From contig JAIOJX010000004.1 of assembly GCA_022376925.1 (NCBI GenBank), positions 186,001 through 250,000 on the forward strand: DNA of 64,000 nucleotides. Reading direction: 5' to 3'. This DNA is from Tragulus kanchil. Taxonomy: Eukaryota > Chordata > Mammalia > Artiodactyla > Tragulidae. Shown piece after piece: positions 46,805 to 59,819 of this stretch. The number at the start of each line of letters is the position of its first letter. Within the stretch, counting starts at the first letter, position 1. The notes under the pieces are model-generated. The model saw only the letters and a list, made by a program, of their open reading frames with translations. It made no database searches and was not told where the DNA came from. A program made the translations under genes and the position numbers.

Positions 46805-49002
46805 TGGAAAGTATTCAACCTAGTTTAACACAGAACTCTTCAGTCTAGCTCTGGCCATTGTTTTTATTTTATCAATAACAATGGGAACTAATGAACCCAT
46901 GGACAGGTATCTTGTGAAGCAGAAAGATCCTCATTGTTGAAGGTGTATAAACAGGACTAGGCAGAGATTTGTCAAAGACTCTGCAAAGGAGATTCCTACA
47001 CGGGTGGAAGCTCAGCTAGAACTCTGAGATGGTTCCATTTGGGAGATTTCTCTGAGTCTGCCTTTTAGTGAATTCTTAAATGCAAAGAGACTTGGAACTA
47101 ATTTCTCTCCTACATCTTTAGAGAAAACTTAAGGCACTGATTGACAGGACTCAAAGATCAATTGCTCTGTGAGCACTATTGTTGGCCTTTCCATAACCCA
47201 TGTCACAGTTGAGGAGAACTGTCTGAGAACCACACAGCTACTGTCCAACCAGGAAAAATACCTTTTCTGTCCTCACAACCTTCCTCACAACCATGGGAAA
47301 GGCTGTGAGAGTGTCTCATGGATACAGAGGGGAAACCATCCTGTCTAACCCTCAAATGGAACTTGGCTTTTACCCGGTAGAGGCTGCTGACAGGCAACCA
47401 GGCCCATCTTGAGAGTTCTAGCTATGGGAAATATTTATTTAAGCAAATTGAAATAAGCTGTTACCCACATGTCCTAGTTTCATCTCATTCAGCCACAAAG
47501 AACAAGTCTCCTCATTGTCTCCCATGGAAATCCTTCAAAAGGTTGCAGACTAATGGAGTGTTTTCCCTGTGGTTATTGATTTCCATGCCATTCTGCATTT
47601 TTCCCACAGCAACACTGTTTCTACCATAGTTTCCAGTTCTCTTTCCTCCCTAGTCATTGACATCATGTTCTAATATAGTTTGTCTCTGCTGTTTTTTGAA
47701 GACAAAAGATTGTGGAATCTGAGCCCCTTTTTCCATTATAAAGGGAGATGCTCTCAGTAGCAGTTCAGTTATACAGGATCCAGTCACTGTACTTATGTGA
47801 CACCATTAACAACAGATCATGGTGTATCTTGTGTTCTCGTGAGCTCTTGCCCCACTTTTAACTCTGCAGATGGTTGTAAGAGATCTCCTGCCCTGAGTGG
47901 AAAATTTTAAATTTTTGGTGGAAAGTATTCAACCTAGTTTAACACAGAACTCTTCAGTCTAGCTCTTGCCATTGTTTTTATTTTATCAATAACAATGGGA
48001 ACTAATGAACCCATGGACAGGTATCTTGTGAAGCAGAAAGATCCTCATTGTTGAAGGTGTATAAACAGGACTAGGCAGAGATTTGTCAAAGACTCTGCAA
48101 AGGAGATTCCTACACGGGTGGAAGCTCAGCTAGAACTCTGAGATGGTTCCATTTGGGAGATTTCTCTGAGTCTGCCTTTTAGTGAATTCTTAAATGCAAA
48201 GAGACTTGGAACTAATTTCTCTCCTACATCTTTAGAGAAAACTTAAGGCACTGATTGACAGGACTCAAAGATCAATTGCTCTGTGAGCACTATTGTTGGC
48301 CTTTCCATAACCCATGTCACAGTTGAGGAGAACTGTCTGAGAACCACACAGCTACTGTCCAACCAGGAAAAATACCTTTTCTGTCCTCACAACCTTCCTC
48401 ACAACCATGGGAAAGGCTGTGAGAGTGTCTCATGGATACAGAGGGAATCCATCCTGTCTAACCCTCAAATGGAACTTGGCTTTTACCCGGTAGAGGCTGC
48501 TGACAGGCAACCAGGCCCATCTTGAGAGTTCTAGCTATGGGAAATATTTATTTAAGCAAATTGAAATAAGCTGTTACCCACATGTCCTAGTTTCATCTCA
48601 TTCAGCCACAAAGAACAAGTCTCCTCATTGTCTCCCATGGAAATCCTTCAAAAGGTTGCAGACTAATGGAGTGTTTTCCCTGTGGTTATTGATTTCCATG
48701 CCATTCTGCATTTTTCCCACAGCAACACTGTTTCTACCATAGTTTCCAGTTCTCTTTCCTCCCTAGTCATTGACATCATGTTCTAATATAGTTTGTCTCT
48801 GCTGTTTTTTGAAGACAAAAGATTGTGGAATCTGAGCCCCTTTTTCCATTATAAAGGGAGATGCTCTCAGTAGCAGTTCAGTTATACAGGATCCAGTCAC
48901 TGTACTTATGTGACACCATTAACAACAGATCATGGTGTATCTTGTGTTCTCGTGAGCTCTTGCCCCACTTTTAACTCTGCAGATGGTTGTAAGAGATCTC
49001 CT
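46805..49002 (+). repeat. Tandem duplication 17 (46805-47889 = 47919-49002, offset 1114/1113)
   Basis: The first 291 bases are shared with duplication 16, giving three copies. Filler 47890-47918 (gccctgagtggaaaatttta and more) contains an extra gagtggaaa, which is also the true sequence just left of the copy start. Confidence 0.97.
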
Positions 49003-50251
49003 CCAGGTGTGCTGCCCTAGTTTCCATCCATAGACTGAGAATTCTAATGTCTAATTCAAATGTCATTATTTTCCTGAATTCTAGGATCATGTACAGCAGC
49101 CTTGTGGATATCTATGCATGATTGTCCTACAGGTGTTTTAATCTTACAGAGATCAAACTGAACCCGCTCACTTTCTCTCTATGCTCCATCACTACATTGA
49201 GGATAGTAATAGTATTTACTTCACAGGGTTGCTCTAAAGTTGAGGATAGTAATACTTCTAAGGAGTAAATGAATGAATGTGCATAAAGCACTTAGTAATT
49301 GATGAATTTGCTTATGTATATTGCTATTATTGAAGGATATAAAAAACAAAATATTATATTTGAAGAGTGAATGGTTATGTGGAAAAAATGAAACATCTGA
49401 GATTGAGAAGTGTTAGTAGAAACATGAAGGTGCTACAGTAGTTTTGGGAAAATGACTGTATGTTCCTCAGTGTCTTTCTGTGGGAAATAAATGTCTGAAG
49501 AAATTAGTGTATTCTTAGACATTGATCATACTGAGTATTTTTCAAACTGATCAAAATGCTCAGGATGAGAGGTCTTCTTTCCTATGGCTGAAGTCACTAT
49601 TAGATCCATGATTTCTCTGGACTCCTCAGAGGAAGTGAGTTCATGATGAGGTTAATTTCTAAGGAACAAAGATTGCATTTGGAGATGGCAACAGCCTGCT
49701 TTTGTAAAGATTTTTGCAGATCAAGTGTCAACTTGCTCCCTAGGAGGAGCTTGTGAAGGTTATTGGTTAGGCGTAACATGCAGAGTACTGTTCCTCAAAG
49801 TGTAGTCTGCAGATCTGTGCTGGTCTTCAAGCTGCTGCTGCTCTGCATGTGATAATTATGGGATAGAGAATAAGCATTTAAACAAAAGTGTATCCATCTT
49901 ACAGAGTGCCTTTATGTCTGTTAAATCTGCCAGTAGAGAAATGTAGATTCACATTTGATGCATATGTGGTCAAGGACTTGAGTATCTGTGGATTTTGCTG
50001 TTCACAAGGAGTCCTAGCACCCAGAAGGCAGGCTGTGTATGTTTTATTTAATTTAAGGCATTGGTTTGTGATGAATAGAACACAAACAAGGAAGACAAGA
50101 AAGAAAAAGAAGCTGGTTCTTTATGACAAATTGTTTGAAAGCACTGGGCATTGCGGAGTGATGGGTTCCAGTCTTGGCTCTGACACCAGCTCACAGGTTT
50201 TCCTCATCCTAAGCTATCTCTTCACTCTGCAGTTGCTGATAATTGGTCATC
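49003..50251. other. Unassigned DNA
   Basis: A weak MIR-like segment may lie at 49200-49310 (acttcacagggttgctctaa). A 142-codon open stretch at 49888-50316 has no recognised domain and lies in non-coding-like, AT-rich sequence. I regard it as chance. Confidence 0.45.
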
Positions 50252-50412
50252 TTGTGCAATTAAGTATTTTGGCAACTCATTCTTTTTGGGAAATACTCTC
50301 CTCATTCATGGATTAAAGGTCTTAGAATAGCTGACTTTTAGTTTCCATTTCAGTTTCACAGATACCGTAATCTCAAGAATCTTTAGAAAAAATTTTTAAA
50401 TAAAAATTCAAC

Positions 50413-50667
50413 AGGGCTTCCCTGATGGTCCAGTGGGTAAGGACACTGCCTTGTGATACAAGTGGCGCCGGTTCAATCCCTGGTCTGGAAAGATCCCCCG
50501 TGCCGCAGAATGGCTGGACCGACATATCCAACTAGCAAGCCAGAGTTCTGGAGCGCATGCACTCAGAGCCGGTGCTCTGCAATGAGAGAGGCCACTGTGG
50601 TGGTAGGCCCACACAGGCCAAAGAACAAAGATAAATGAATGAAAGATCAATATAAGTGGCCAAAAAA
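50413..50667 (+). mobile_element. CHR-type tRNA-Glu SINE (copy 1)
   Basis: Head ggcttccctgatggtccagt, B-box ggttcaatccctgg, body gagaggccactgtggtggta, then aggcccacacaggccaaaga and an A tail. Flanks aaaaattcaaca (left) and aaaaaatcaaca (right) form a 12-base target-site duplication with one mismatch. Confidence 0.9.
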
Positions 50668-51433
50668 AAAAATCAACAAAGCTCCATTGCTTGATTTGAA
50701 GCTAAATAATCTTGCCTTCTGATAAAAACCTAAGTACTGCATAGATTCTGAATGCTTCCTTCTTTTCAGAACCCCATAAGAAGCACACTTTGTCTTTTGG
50801 TGGTTCTCTCTCAGTCTGTCATTTTCATTCTAAAGGTCTCATTTTCTTCTGCTCTCAGATTTACCTCATGAATTCCAGTATTGTATAGGGAAACCCATAA
50901 ACCTATCACTCAGCTGGGTGCTCATAGACTGACTATCATCTTGAATATTCCAGGAGTCCCTCTGAGAAGGTTCTCTGAATAAAATGTAGCCAATATTTTA
51001 AGGAGTTTGTATATTTTTCTGTGACTAAGAAGAAATCATAAGATGGTGATAGGAAGGGGAATAATGTATGTTTTCAGATATCACACACACGATATAATTT
51101 ATGTTTTCAAATATCATACTGGCTGATCTTTAATTAAACTGTAAGGGTACAAGGCTATAAACCCAGCATAGTCCAAAGGATATTGCAAATGGTGTAGGTA
51201 GGCCATAATTATGGTTTGGCCTATGAGATGTAAAGAATAGGTTGTACAATCTAATTTCTTTATTAGCCTTAATGGTGAAATGCTATAGAATTATTTATAA
51301 ACTATACAAGTGACTTTTTTTACCCAGATTGTTTTGTTTATGGTCTTATGGTTAGTAGTTTGTAGGAATTAACTCACAGAAATTCCTTTCTTAGATTATT
51401 GCTGAAAGTCCTTTCCATATGAGTGTATGTTGT
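50668..51433. other. Unassigned DNA (copy at 51857-52617)
   Basis: AT-rich. No recognised family or coding signal. Duplicated by unit 18. Confidence 0.45.
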
Positions 51434-51590
51434 GCAATTAAGTATTTTGGCAACTCATTCTTTTTGGGAAATACTCTCCTCATTCATGGATTAAAGGTCT
51501 TAGAATAGCTGACTTTTAGTTTCCATTTCAGTTTCACAGATACCGTAATCTCAAGAATCTTTAGAAAAAATTTTTAAATAAAAATTCAAC

Positions 51591-51856
51591 AGGGCTTCCC
51601 TGATGGTCCAGTGGGTAAGGACACTGCCTTGTGATACAAGTGGCGCCGGTTCAATCCCTGGTCTGGAAAGATCCCCCGTGCCGCAGAATGGCTGGACCGA
51701 CATATCCAACTAGCAAGCCAGAGTTCTGGAGCGCATGCACTCAGAGCCGGTGCTCTGCAATGAGAGAGGCCACTGTGGTGGTAGGCCCACACAGGCCAAA
51801 GAACAAAGATAAATGAATGAAAGATCAATATAAGTGGCCAAAAAAAAAAAAAAAAA
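51591..51856 (+). mobile_element. CHR-type tRNA-Glu SINE (copy 2)
   Basis: Duplicate of the element at 50413 by duplication 18, with a longer A tail. Confidence 0.9.
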
Positions 51857-52617
51857 TCAACAAAGCTCCATTGCTTGATTTGAAGCTAAATAATCTTGCC
51901 TTCTGATAAAAACCTAAGTACTGCATAGATTCTGAATGCTTCCTTCTTTTCAGAACCCCATAAGAAGCACACTTTGTCTTTTGGTGGTTCTCTCTCAGTC
52001 TGTCATTTTCATTCTAAAGGTCTCATTTTCTTCTGCTCTCAGATTTACCTCATGAATTCCAGTATTTTATAGGGAAACCTATAAACCTATCACTCAGCTG
52101 GGTGCTCATAGACTGACTATCATCTTGAATATTCCAGGAGTCCCTCTGAGAAGGTTCTCTGAATAAAATGTAGCCAATATTTTAAGGAGTTTGTATATTT
52201 TTCTGTGACTAAGAAGAAATCATAAGATGGTGCTAGGAAGGGGAATAATTTATGTTTTCAGATATCACACACACGATATAATTTATGTTTTCAAATATCA
52301 TACTGGCTGATCTTTAATTAAACTGTAAGGGTACAAGGCTATAAACCCAGCATAGTCCAAAGGATATTGCAAATGGTGTAGGTAGGCCATAATTATGGTT
52401 TGGCCTATGAGATGTAAAGAATAGGTTGTACAATCTAATTTCTTTATTAGCCTTAATGGTGAAATGCTATAGAATTATTTATAAACTATACAAGTGAATT
52501 TTTTTACCCAGATTGTTTTGTTTATGGTCTTATGGTTAGTAGTTTGTAGGAATTAACTCACAGAAATTCCTTTCTTAGATTATTGCTGAAAGTCCTTTCC
52601 ATATGAGTGTATGTTGT

Positions 52618-53526
52618 CCGAAAATGTGCAGGTATTGACTAACTATAAATGCAGAGTTTCAAGTGAGAGAGAGTTTCTAACTTTCTATCTCATCCACTTG
52701 GAAAACAGAGTTCACAAAGAAAGGTGCTGCAATGTAGAAGTCTTCCTAGCCCAAGTGCTGGCTTGTTGGGTTTTTAACCCTGGGGCTACCCAAAAGATAA
52801 AGAGGCCTGTCTTTGGAGACAAACTGTCTTCAGTCACGCAGACCCCACTTTAGCTGACTCAGCAGTAGAGGGCATGGAGCCATTCAACTCATTTTACTTT
52901 GGACTGTATCCAGTCATTTCATTGGGAAGTAGAAGACTGAGGAAGAAATAAGGAGTCCACCCAGGTAAAAGCATTCTGGTATAATACGGATACAACTGAT
53001 CAGAGATTTCCCTCTGGGGAAGTATTTGACTCCACAAGACATCCAATATCAACAACTGCAGAGTGAAGAGAGTTTAGGACAAGGAAATAATCCATGAAAC
53101 CCATGAGGCAGTGGGAAGTGATGCAAAGAACCTAGGCTTTGGGGTTTGAGATGAGATTAAATTCCCTACTCTTTCCTCCTCTGCTAGTCTCTAATTTCAG
53201 GTTGTTATCTAATTATCAGAAGCTGCACTACCTTCTGCAAAATGAGATAACTGCACATTTTATAAATGATGAATCCCAAGTGAGAACTAGAAAAAAGATT
53301 ATAACCTACAAAAAAGCCTCAGACAGTTTTGTTATAATACTAAGGCTTCCACTAAATTGCATCAGGATAGCAATACTATGTGCGGAATTCATGTGACTTT
53401 CTAGGTCACAATGCTGCTAAGTGAAACTTGAAAGACACTGTGAGAAAATACCTGTAGGTATGGAATTGCATAATGTATAAATATGGTGATTCTGTGTGTA
53501 TGCATGTATGAACTTGTTTGAACTAC
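52618..53526. other. Unassigned DNA
   Basis: Single-copy-type sequence. No recognised family. Confidence 0.45.
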
Positions 53527-53579
53527 ATCAGTGCTATATTTATGCTCAAATATGAACTGTATTTTGACGGGATGGGATC

Positions 53580-53760
53580 AGATGTAATATGGGACAAGCT
53601 TTGGAGTCAGAAAGAACAGTGTTCATCTTCCGGCTTACAGGCTTCATGGCAAAATTATTTACTTTGCATAAACTTTAGTATCATCAATTGCAAAATGGTG
53701 ATGGTAATACTGACTTCAGGGTGTGGAAATGAGAATGAAATAGGGTAAGGAATAAGAAAT
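53580..53760 (+). mobile_element. MIR SINE (copy at 54648-54828)
   Basis: ctttggagtcagaaagaaca, a central cttcatggcaaaattattta and a right part caattgcaaaatggtgatgg, tgagaatgaaatagggtaag match the MIR order. Confidence 0.7.
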
Positions 53761-54254
53761 ATTTAGCAAATACTGAGAAAAATAGAAGACTCTATAAAAT
53801 GTTAATTGTTGTCATTCTTATTAAGAATAAAACCTGATGTATATGTGTGGAAGGATGGAAACTCTTACCTGAGTGACGGTCCATGGAATAGGACAACTCA
53901 GCAGAGATGATCACACATGAGGAGGAAACATCATTTCTGGAGTGTATACTTCCCTGGTCTGTGGAGGGAGTTTCCAGAATCAGAGTAAGGATTTGATTCT
54001 CTATTCTCTTCCTCTCGAGCTTCTTGAAAATGAAAGAAACTTGTGGGTTCTGGGAATTATACATGAGGAAAAACAAAAGAAAAAAGTTTTGTCTATATCC
54101 TTTTCCAAAATCATTCAGTAAAATAAGTTAGATGAACAAAGAGAGAAGCAAGGAAGTGATAGTATTGATTTAGTAAAGAGGCTAAAGAAGAAATGGCATA
54201 CAGGCAGATTTGGGACATTTGATGGAACTGTCTTTAGGGTCAAGGACTTGGGAG

Positions 54255-54400
54255 AGTCAGTAAAACATAGTGGCTACAAGACTAACATTAACATCAGGCA
54301 AACTGGGTTCTCACTCCAGTTCTATCACCAACTGTGTGTAGTTGGGCAAAATATTTAAATTTTCTGTAAATCACACACTGGAAATAAAAAGTAACATACT
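54255..54400 (+). mobile_element. MIR SINE fragment (copy at 55323-55468)
   Basis: gtggctacaagactaacatt, aactgggttctcactccagt, accaactgtgtgtagttggg and caaaatatttaaattttctg resemble a MIR left half and core. Confidence 0.6.
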
Positions 54401-55603
54401 TCTTTTGCAATGAGGCAATATAGGTAAAATGTTTATCAAACTGGTAACTGGGGGCTACTCTTAATAGTTAAGAACCTGAAGCTTCTCCTTTAGAAACTCG
54501 CTATTTACTAAAATGATTACCGTGTTTTTCCATTTGGCAGAGACTGATAGAGATGTTCATTTCAGAAGTGCCCAGCCAGCTTGTGACCTATGGAAATCAG
54601 TGCTATATTTATGCTCAAATATGAACTGTATTTTGACGGATGGGATCAGATGTAATATGGGACAAGCTTTGGAGTCAGAAAGAACAGTGTTCATCTTCCG
54701 GCTTACAGGCTTCATGGCAAAATTATTTACTTTGCATAAACTTTAGTATCATCAATTGCAAAATGGTGATGGTAATACTGACTTCAGGGTGTGGAAATGA
54801 GAATGAAATAGGGTAAGGAATAAGAAATATTTAGCAAATACTGAGAAAAATAGAAGACTCTATAAAATGTTAATTGTTGTCATTCTTATTAAGAATAAAA
54901 CCTGATGTATATGTGTGGAAGGATGGAAACTCTTACCTGAGTGACGGTCCATGGAATAGGACAACTCAGCAGAGATGATCACACATGAGGAGGAAACATC
55001 ATTTCTGGAGTGTATACTTCCCTGGTCTGTGGAGGGAGTTTCCAGAATCAGAGTAAGGATTTGATTCTCTATTCTCTTCCTCTCGAGCTTCTTGAAAATG
55101 AAAGAAACTTGTGGGTTCTGGGAATTATACATGAGGAAAAACAAAAGAAAAAAGTTTTGTCTATATCCTTTTCCAAAATCATTCAGTAAAATAAGTTAGA
55201 TGAACAAAGAGAGAAGCAAGGAAGTGATAGTATTGATTTAGTAAAGAGGCTAAAGAAGAAATGGCATACAGGCAGATTTGGGACATTTGATGGAACTGTC
55301 TTTAGGGTCAAGGACTTGGGAGAGTCAGTAAAACATAGTGGCTACAAGACTAACATTAACATCAGGCAAACTGGGTTCTCACTCCAGTTCTATCACCAAC
55401 TGTGTGTAGTTGGGCAAAATATTTAAATTTTCTGTAAATCACACACTGGAAATAAAAAGTAACATACTTCTTTTGCAATGAGGCAATATAGGTAAAATGT
55501 TTATCAAACTGGTAACTGGGTGCTACTCTTAATAGTTAAGAACCTGAAGCTTCTCCTTTAGAAACTCGCTATTTACTAAAATGATTACCGTGTTTTTCCA
55601 TTT

Positions 55604-55830
55604 GGCAGAGACTGATAGAGATGTTCATTTCAGAAGTGCCCAGCCAGCTTGTGACCTATGGAAATCAATATGATGTTTACATGCCTTAGTTGCTGCATTC
55701 GTCAAATAAATTTTAGGGATATTAATAACTGTTAGAGTGGCTGGAAGGATTAGGTCATCAATGTGACATTACTAGCATGGAGCTGGAACATTGTAAGCCC
55801 TAAGTATAAGTAGTTATTATTATTTGTTCA
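55604..55830 (+). mobile_element. MIR SINE (copy at 56673-56899)
   Basis: acctatggaaatcaatatga, gccttagttgctgcattcgt, attaataactgttagagtgg and gagctggaacattgtaagcc follow MIR order. Confidence 0.6.
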
Positions 55831-55887
55831 TTCTGTATTATTCTTAAGGAGACAAAAGGGAATGTTTTGTTTGCTATAAGATTTATT

Positions 55888-56088
55888 ATAAGGAGCTACC
55901 TTGGAGGTCCAGTGATAAAGAGCTCACCTTCTAAATGCAGGAGATATGAGTTCAATCCTTGGTCTGGGAGCTAAAATCCCACATGCCTCTCTGGCAGAAA
56001 ACCAAAATACAAAACAGAAACAATATTGTAAAACTGTCCATAAAGACCTTAAAAATGGCTCACATCAAAAAATCTTAAAAAAAAAATG
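55888..56088 (+). mobile_element. tRNA-derived SINE, degraded (copy at 56957-57157)
   Basis: agctaccttggaggtccagt, atgcaggagatatgagttca, B-box-like gttcaatccttggtctggg, then aaaaccaaaatacaaaacag and aaagaccttaaaaatggctc. It belongs to the tRNA-Glu SINE group with a long non-tRNA tail. Confidence 0.75.
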
Positions 56089-56449
56089 TTGATTTCACGG
56101 TGCATACCTGTTTATTAAGACTTAAACTAAAAACTTTTCTCAGATCGCACAACAGATCCTTATAAAATATGACTTGAATCTCAGTTTTTCTTTGCACATG
56201 TGGAATTTCTGCCTCTACATCTGTTGTATTATGAACCCACAAAATATATCTCATATGATGTTAATGAAAAAGAGAACAGTACCATCATGTTAATTTAAAT
56301 TCAGTAAAATAATTTAAATTCCAGTGGACTTTTCTCTTCTACTTTATTTCAGTCAAACGGTGTTTCTTCCAAGCCTGATACGATCTTTCTCTTGAATTTG
56401 TTTCTGGTAAATTTTGTAGCCATTTTTCTCTTTTAAAAACATTTATTTG

Positions 56450-56675
56450 GGCTTCACTGGTGGTCCAGTGGGTAGGGAAACTGCCTGACAGTGCAGGGGA
56501 CACTGCCTTGTAGTGCAGGGGACACCGGTTCGATCCCTGGCCTGGGAGGATTGCATGTGCTGTGCCGTGGCTGAACTGCTGTGTCCAACTACCGAGCCAG
56601 TGCTCTGGAGCTCATGTGCCCAGAGCCGGTGCTCTGCAGCAGCAGAGGCCACTGCGATGGGAGGCCCACACAGGC
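56450..56675 (+). mobile_element. CHR-type tRNA-Glu SINE, cut at junction
   Basis: Head gggcttcactggtggtccag, a perfect pol III B-box form ggttcgatccc (56527-56537), and aggcccacacaggc. It carries an internal head duplication (gacagtgcaggggacactgc then tagtgcaggggacaccgg). The duplicate at 57519-57755 continues into ccaaagaacaaag. Confidence 0.88.
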
Positions 56676-57518
56676 AGAGACTGATAGAGATGTTCATTTC
56701 AGAAGTGCCCAGCCAGCTTGTGACCTATGGAAATCAATATGATGTTTACATGCCTTAGTTGCTGCATTCGTCAAATAAATTTTAGGGATATTAATAACTG
56801 TTAGAGTGGCTGGAAGGATTAGGTCATCAATGTGACATTACTAGCATGGAGCTGGAACATTGTAAGCCCTAAGTATAAGTAGTTATTATTATTTGTTCAT
56901 TCTGTATTATTCTTAAGGAGACAAAAGGGAATGTTTTGTTTGCTATAAGATTTATTATAAGGAGCTACCTTGGAGGTCCAGTGATAAAGAGCTCACCTTC
57001 TAAATGCAGGAGATATGAGTTCAATCCTTGGTCTGGGAGCTAAAATCCCACATGCCTCTCTGGCAGAAAACCAAAATACAAAACAGAAACAATATTGTAA
57101 AACTGTCCATAAAGACCTTAAAAATGGCTCACATCAAAAAATCTTAAAAAAAAAATGTTGATTTCACGGTGCATACCTGTTTATTAAGACTTAAACTAAA
57201 AACTTTTCTCAGATCGCACAACAGATCCTTATAAAATATGACTTGAATCTCAGTTTTTCTTTGCACATGTGGAATTTCTGCCTCTACATCTGTTGTATTA
57301 TGAACCCACAAAATATATCTCATATGATGTTAATGAAAAAGAGAACAGTACCATCATGTTAATTTAAATTCAGTAAAATAATTTAAATTCCAGTGGACTT
57401 CTCTCTTCTACTTTATTTCAGTCAAACGGTGTTTCTTCCAAGCCTGATACGATCTTTCTCTTGAATTTGTTTCTGGTAAATTTTGTAGCCATTTTTCTCT
57501 TTTAAAAACATTTATTTG

Positions 57519-57755
57519 GGCTTCACTGGTGGTCCAGTGGGTAGGGAAACTGCCTGACAGTGCAGGGGACACTGCCTTGTAGTGCAGGGGACACCGGTTC
57601 GATCCCTGGCCTGGGAGGATTGCATGTGCTGTGCCGTGGCTGAACTGCTGTGTCCAACTACCGAGCCAGTGCTCTGGAGCTCATGTGCCCAGAGCCGGTG
57701 CTCTGCAGCAGCAGAGGCCACTGCGATGGGAGGCCCACACAGGCCAAAGAACAAA
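57519..57755 (+). mobile_element. CHR-type tRNA-Glu SINE, fuller copy
   Basis: Same element as 56450 through duplication 20, including the shared family ending ggccaaagaacaaag. No A tail follows, so its 3' end is lost or variant. Confidence 0.88.
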
Positions 57756-59620
57756 GTTGGACCATTATTACATCCATTTTACCAATGAGGAAACTGCAGC
57801 CCTGTAAGAAATGCATATTTTTTCCCCAGCGCAAAACAAAATGTGTTTCTAGGCTGAGAGATTTTTGCCATAAAATTAAATGATATAATACTGTTTTTAT
57901 ATAATTATAAATTTAATTTTTATTTAAATATAGATTTTTTTTTGGTTAATTAACTGGGATTCTTTGCTATAGTGTGAACATATGTGAAAAAGAGTGTTTA
58001 CAGCCTAAGCATGAAAGACAGAAAACAGAACAACAACAGAAAATAAGCCTAAGCATGAAAAGAGATGAGTAATTGTTTTACTGCTTCGGCCATGGAAATT
58101 TGGGTAGGAATATGCTACCATCTTCACATTCTTGAAGACTGAGAATCCTTAGGCAGGTTGACTCCCAGACATGTCACTTTGAATGTGGCTCTAGTCTGAT
58201 TACACCAAATGTAGCAATATGAGCACTGACTTTTATAATTTTTTTGCCCCTAACAGAATAATGTGAAAGTACGCATGGGGCAAGTACTTCCTCAGTCCTT
58301 AAGCTTGTTAATGGTAGGTATTAGTACTTTATACATTAAATGATGTGTTTATTGTTGAGTGATATTCTGAAAATTTCTATATAATGACAGTGAAAGAATC
58401 TGTGATATTTAGTCATGGTGGGAACAGAATGACTCATGAGTGTGGAATGTTGAGTCAAGCAAAAAATACCAGCAATGTGTAAAATCTTGTGTAAGTCAAC
58501 TTTATATTATTAATAGAATAATTTCTTCACATAGTTTTCATTTTCATACTTTCGACTAAATAAGAATGTTACTTCTTAAATGTATATTATTTCATCAAGT
58601 TGAGTAATCTTTTAGTAGTTATCTTTTGGGGGAGGAGGAATATTTGTCAAACACCAACTACATGGGATCTATTTGTCTAGGAGTTGGGGGCCCACCACAA
58701 AATGAGACAGACTTAATTCTTGACGTGAAAATCTAACAGAGAAGACAGACAATAAAATAAATGATTTTAGATCAAGAGTATAGAAGGATCATATCACAGG
58801 GAGCATTTGTCTAATTGATCATGAAGGACCTTGCCTAAGGAAATCATATGGAAGTCAATATCTAAAAAATCAACAAAAATTAACTACATCATAAGGCAGG
58901 TGTGGCTCTGTACATTCATTTATACATTCATTCACTCATCCTTTTTTAGGTCTAATGTGTGTTGTTGAATGAATATGCACTCCATTTCTAAAACATAGGA
59001 ATAAATAAACAAATTCAAAAGATAATTACAGGTATTGGCAAAGAATAAAAATAAGGAGGAGAAGGAAGGAGGAAAAGATAATTATATAGGAAAATGTGTT
59101 AGGGGAAGATATCTGGGAAGGTTGTTCTGGGGAAATGACCCTTACACAAGGAAGAACCAGCCATGCAAAGAGCCTTTTAAAGTTATTCTCAGTATTTTAC
59201 CTCCCTTTTGTTACTCACAAAACTTCAGTACATTCTAGTCAAAAAGTAGAACCTTTGTTCATGGATGTTTTGAAGAGCAAAACAAAATAGTTTAGGGAAA
59301 CCACTTTCTCCACTTGACAGCAGAAGAGAGTAGCAGTGCTGATCTCCCTTGGATAACAATGTAACCAACAAAATAATTAATTCCAAGGGTCACCAGCCAC
59401 AGAAACTTCAGAATGGTGGCTTGATAAAGAACTTAGGGCAGAAGAACTAGAAGATCTATTACCTAACTAAAGAGCAAGAATGGGGGAAACTATCTCAGAA
59501 ATATCTGAGGAACCTTTGAGATTGGATTATTTTTGAACAGAGGATCATTGATCCATCACAATTTGATTATGAAAAGGAAGTATGTTCTCACTTTATTTTC
59601 ACATCCTGTTGAAGCCTGGA
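57756..59620. other. Mostly unassigned DNA
   Basis: A short ancient SINE/LINE-like piece (attttaccaatgaggaaact, 57776) lies at the left. The rest has no recognised family, coding signal or simple repeat. Confidence 0.45.
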
Positions 59621-59624
59621 ATAT

Positions 59625-59810
59625 GTACATTTAAAATTGTTTTTTATTGGAGTATACTTGATAAATAATGTGTTAGTTTCTGCTGTACTGCAAAGTGAAT
59701 CAGTTATGCATATACATGTATTTACTCTTTTTTTAGACTCTTTGCACATGTAGGTCATTATAGGGTATACAGTATTTCTCACTAGTTATCTATTTTATAG
59801 TGTTAAAGCT
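59625..59810 (-). mobile_element. LINE-1 3' UTR fragment, antisense
   Basis: tttttattggagtatacttg, atgtgttagtttctgctgta, caaagtgaatcagttatgca and gtaggtcattatagggtata are typical antisense L1 3' UTR blocks. Confidence 0.85.
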
Positions 59811-59819
59811 TATATACAT

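Larger units (their letters stand above)
44903..47095 (+). repeat. Tandem duplication 16 (44903-45988 = 46012-47095, offset 1109/1107)
   Basis: High identity except in the last 110 bases of copy 1 (45885-45988), where four or more differences sit together. A third copy (47919 onward) agrees with copy 2 at those positions. Confidence 0.97.
50252..52617 (+). repeat. Tandem duplication 18 (50252-51433 = 51430-52617, offset 1178 then 1184)
   Basis: Seamless junction sharing ttgt (51430-51433). The offset changes by six at the SINE A-tail (11 versus 17 A). A few substitutions occur, such as agtattgtataggg versus agtattttataggg. Confidence 0.97.
53527..55667 (+). repeat. Tandem duplication 19 (53527-54599 = 54596-55667, offset 1069/1068)
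   Basis: Seamless junction sharing atca. Copies differ by a G-run length (gacgggatggg versus gacggatggg) and one substitution (actgggggct versus actgggtgct). Confidence 0.98.
55604..57744 (+). repeat. Tandem duplication 20 (55604-56675 = 56673-57744, offset 1069)
   Basis: Seamless junction sharing ggc (56673-56675). The 64 bases 55604-55667 also occur at 54536-54599 and 56673-56736, a three-copy overlap with duplication 19. Only one substitution was noticed (acttttctcttc versus acttctctcttc). Confidence 0.98.

Noticed and set aside
49888..50316. 142-codon open stretch as a possible gene
   Set aside because: No recognised domain, AT-rich context, no splice or promoter evidence, and its end runs into duplication 18. 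It is best explained as chance.
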